The notes under the pieces are model-generated. The model made no database searches. It was not told the DNA's origin and saw only the letters and a list, made by a program, of their open reading frames with translations. Below are positions 8,770 to 10,433 of a DNA stretch of 10,433 nucleotides, piece after piece. Position 1 is the first letter of the stretch, and each line of letters begins with the position of its first letter. The translations under genes and the position numbers were made by a program. Source of the stretch: Pseudomonadota bacterium (GTDB lineage Bacteria; Pseudomonadota; Gammaproteobacteria; Xanthomonadales; Xanthomonadaceae); the NCBI GenBank assembly GCA_023391775.1, contig JAEWAG010000027.1:1-10433 (forward strand), given 5' to 3'.

Positions 8770-10107
8770 TTACTCGCTGAGCTTGCGGATCAGCTTGTCC
8801 CAGTCCTCGCGAAGCTTGCCGTCGGTCTCCATCAGGGTCCGGATCTGGCGGCAGGCATGCAGCACCGTGGTGTGGTCGCGGCCGGCGAAGGCGTCGCCGA
8901 TCTCAGGCAGCGAGTGCTCGGTCAGCTCCTTGGTCAGGGCCATGGCGACCTGGCGCGGGCGGGCCAGCGAGCGGGTGCGGCGCTTGGACAGCAGGTCCTT
9001 GACCTGCAGGCCGTAGTAGTCGGCCACGGTCTTCTGGATGTTGGGGATGCCGATGGCCTGCTGCTGGGCGCGCAGCAGGTCGCGCAGGGTCTCCTGGGCG
9101 AACTCCACGCTGATCGTGCGGCCGGTGAAGTTGGCACGCGCCGCCAGCGTGTTGAGCGCACCTTCCAGGTCGCGCACGTTGGAGCGCATCTTCTTGGCCA
9201 GCAGGAAGGCCACCTCGTCCGGCACCTCGGTGCCGCGCTCGCGGGCCTTGGCCAGCACGATCGCCGCGCGGGTCTCGAAGTCCGGCGGATCGATCGCCAC
9301 CGACAGGCCCCAGGCCAGGCGCGACTTCAGCCGCGGCTCCAGGCCATCGACCTCGCGCGGGTAGCGGTCGCAGGTCATGATGATCTGCTGCCGGCTGTCG
9401 AACAGCGAGTTGAAGGTGTGGAAGAACTCTTCCTGGGTGCGGTCCTTGCCCGCGAAGAACTGGATATCGTCGATCAGCAGCGCATCGATCTGCTGGAACT
9501 GGCGCTTGAACTGGTCGGCGGTCTTTTCCTGCAGCGCCCGGAAGAACGCGCTGTAGAACTGCTCCGAACGTAGGTACAGCACGCGCGCGCCTGGGTTCAG
9601 GCGGCGCATCTCGTTGCCGGCGGCGAACATCAGGTGGGTCTTGCCCAGGCCGGTGCCTCCGTACAGCAGCAGCGGGTTGTGCTGGCGGTCGCCCGGCTTC
9701 TGCGCCGCCTGCCAGGCCGCGGCGCGACCGAGCTGGTTGCTGCGGCCCTCGACGAAGTTCTCGAAGGTGTAGTGCGGGTCCAGGTTGCCGTTGAAGGGCT
9801 CGGCCGGCACCGCGCGCACCTGGGTCGGGGTGCCGCCATGGACCGCGGGCGCCCCGACCGGCTCGGCCGCCTTCGGCCGCGAACCTATCTCCAGCGCCAC
9901 CCCGGGGTGGCCGGCGAAGTGCTGCACCAGCTCGCGGATGCGCGGCAGGTAGCGGTCGCGGACCTGCTCGACGATGAAGGCATTGGGGGCGTAGAGCACC
10001 AGCGCGTCGGGGCGCTCGTCGGCCTGAAGGGGTTTGAGCCAGGTATGGACGTCCTCGGCCGGGAATTCGGCTTGGAGGCGTTCCAGACAGCGGGGCCAGG
10101 CATCCAT
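8770..10107 (-). CDS. dnaA: Chromosomal replication initiator protein DnaA
   Basis: An AAA+ protein that binds DnaA boxes, unwinds oriC and loads the replicative helicase. I place the start at 10107 ([12 protein letters not shown]), giving 445 residues. This matches xanthomonad DnaA; the open frame continues 54 codons upstream, but that extension is unlike any DnaA and covers the promoter and DnaA-box region. Domain I (about 1-75, with WLKPLQ) contacts DnaB; a variable linker follows (76-105). The AAA+ core has Walker A GGTGLGKT (150-157), Walker B LLIDDIQ (210-216), arginine finger in LKSRLAWG (R263) and sensor II in [11 protein letters not shown] (R312). Domain IV ends the protein with the basic KRRTRS segment (375-380) and the box-binding signature [12 protein letters not shown] (411-422). 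All key residues are present. DnaA-box sites lie in both flanking spacers, consistent with autoregulation. No clear -35/-10 could be assigned. Confidence 0.97.
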   Translation of the reverse strand: MDAWPRCLERLQAEFPAEDVHTWLKPLQADERPDALVLYAPNAFIVEQVRDRYLPRIRELVQHFAGHPGVALEIGSRPKAAEPVGAPAVHGGTPTQVRAVPAEPFNGNLDPHYTFENFVEGRSNQLGRAAAWQAAQKPGDRQHNPLLLYGGTGLGKTHLMFAAGNEMRRLNPGARVLYLRSEQFYSAFFRALQEKTADQFKRQFQQIDALLIDDIQFFAGKDRTQEEFFHTFNSLFDSRQQIIMTCDRYPREVDGLEPRLKSRLAWGLSVAIDPPDFETRAAIVLAKARERGTEVPDEVAFLLAKKMRSNVRDLEGALNTLAARANFTGRTISVEFAQETLRDLLRAQQQAIGIPNIQKTVADYYGLQVKDLLSKRRTRSLARPRQVAMALTKELTEHSLPEIGDAFAGRDHTTVLHACRQIRTLMETDGKLREDWDKLIRKLSE

Positions 10108-10219
10108 CGGAAAGGCAAAGCTCGTCTGGCGGCAGCCGCGCCGCCGTAGCGTCGCCGGCCACCGCATGGGCGGGATCGGGACGGGCCAGACTACCATCCG
10201 GGGGCGTCTTTTCCCAGTG

Positions 10220-10249
10220 TTATCCACATGGCATCCACAGGAATCCACG
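10220..10249 (+). promoter_or_regulatory. DnaA box group upstream of dnaA (one perfect, two degenerate)
   Basis: TTATCCACA at 10220-10228 is an exact DnaA box. GCATCCACA (10231-10239, two mismatches) and GAATCCACG (10241-10249, three mismatches) follow in the same orientation with starts 11 and 10 bp apart, about one helical turn. The group is 113 bp upstream of the dnaA ATG and 32 bp before the rpmH -35. It probably serves dnaA autoregulation, origin function, or both. Confidence 0.65.
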
Positions 10250-10280
10250 CCATCTACCGGAGCCCGCACACAGGTCCGAC

Positions 10281-10309
10281 TTGACCGCGGCCTGCACCCT
10301 CCCTACACT
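10281..10309 (+). promoter_or_regulatory. rpmH promoter
   Basis: A -35 TTGACC (10281-10286) and a -10 TACACT (10304-10309) are separated by exactly 17 bp, a sound sigma70-type arrangement (5 of 6 and 4 of 6 matches). Transcription should start near 10316, about 33 nt before the rpmH ATG. It points away from dnaA. No other promoter in the 241-bp spacer is clear. Confidence 0.68.
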
Positions 10310-10348
10310 TTCCGGTTCTTTCGACCCATTACCGAATCGAGTGCCGCC

Positions 10349-10433
10349 ATGGCGACCAAGCGCACCTTCCAGCCCAGCAACCTCAAGCGCAAGCGCGACC
10401 ACGGCTTCCGTGCCCGCATGAAGACGGCCGACG
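10349..10433 (+). CDS. rpmH: Ribosomal protein bL34, N-terminal part (cut by window edge)
   Basis: A small, very basic protein of the large ribosomal subunit. The first 28 residues are visible, beginning [20 protein letters not shown] and continuing with RARMKTAD, the bL34 signature in its xanthomonad form. The full protein should be about 46 residues, with rnpA and yidC expected next; both are off the window. The gene has its own promoter and is divergent from dnaA. The ATG follows a weak GAG ribosome site. As in most bacteria, rpmH flanks the origin on the side opposite dnaN. Confidence 0.96.
   Translation, partial: MATKRTFQPSNLKRKRDHGFRARMKTAD

Noticed and set aside
10108..10269. In-frame upstream extension of dnaA adding 54 residues
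   Set aside because: The extension is unlike known DnaA N-termini, whereas [11 protein letters not shown] at 10107 fits the family start, and the extension would cover the DnaA-box region.

Overview
The window is the replication-origin neighbourhood of a GC-rich gammaproteobacterium of the Xanthomonadaceae/Lysobacteraceae (Xanthomonas, Stenotrophomonas, Lysobacter, Luteimonas group). This rests on the DnaA N-terminus ([11 protein letters not shown]), the RpmH N-terminus ([20 protein letters not shown]), and the gene order rpmH / dnaA-dnaN-recF-gyrB / CPBP protease / M48 lipoprotein / TPR protein / tonB, which I recall as typical of xanthomonads. The genus cannot be fixed from the sequence alone.

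Layout, right to left. rpmH (partial, + strand) leaves the right edge behind a good sigma70-type promoter. A 241-bp spacer with a perfect DnaA box separates it from the divergent dnaA. From dnaA leftward every gene is on the - strand: dnaA, a 275-bp spacer with the marks of oriC (several DnaA-box-like sites, a full-consensus IHF site, an AT-rich stretch), dnaN, a short spacer with an intrinsic terminator, recF, a 415-bp non-coding spacer, gyrB, a CPBP-family membrane protease overlapping gyrB by 8 nt, an M48 metalloprotease lipoprotein, an exported TPR protein, and the N-terminal part of tonB running off the left edge. If oriC lies beside dnaA, all complete genes are transcribed away from it, co-directionally with replication.

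How the parts fit. DnaA (initiator), DnaN (sliding clamp), RecF (RecFOR gap repair) and GyrB (supercoiling) are the classic origin-proximal set. Overlaid on recF and its flanks is a cluster of four parS-type sequences (TGTTCCACGTGGAACA, three exact and one with a single mismatch) within about 1.47 kb, which should make this stretch a ParB loading zone for chromosome segregation. Two of the four lie inside recF and are read in frame as the same pentapeptide, FHVEQ, so protein code and centromere code are superimposed. The left quarter turns to the envelope: lipoprotein and membrane proteases, an exported TPR protein, and TonB.

I see no mobile element, CRISPR array, tRNA or rRNA, and no foreign-looking base composition. 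The genes are ordinary core genes; the points of interest are the cis-acting sites: the parS cluster, the two DnaA-box groups flanking dnaA, the IHF/promoter/DnaA-box overlap, and the palindrome in the gyrB promoter.
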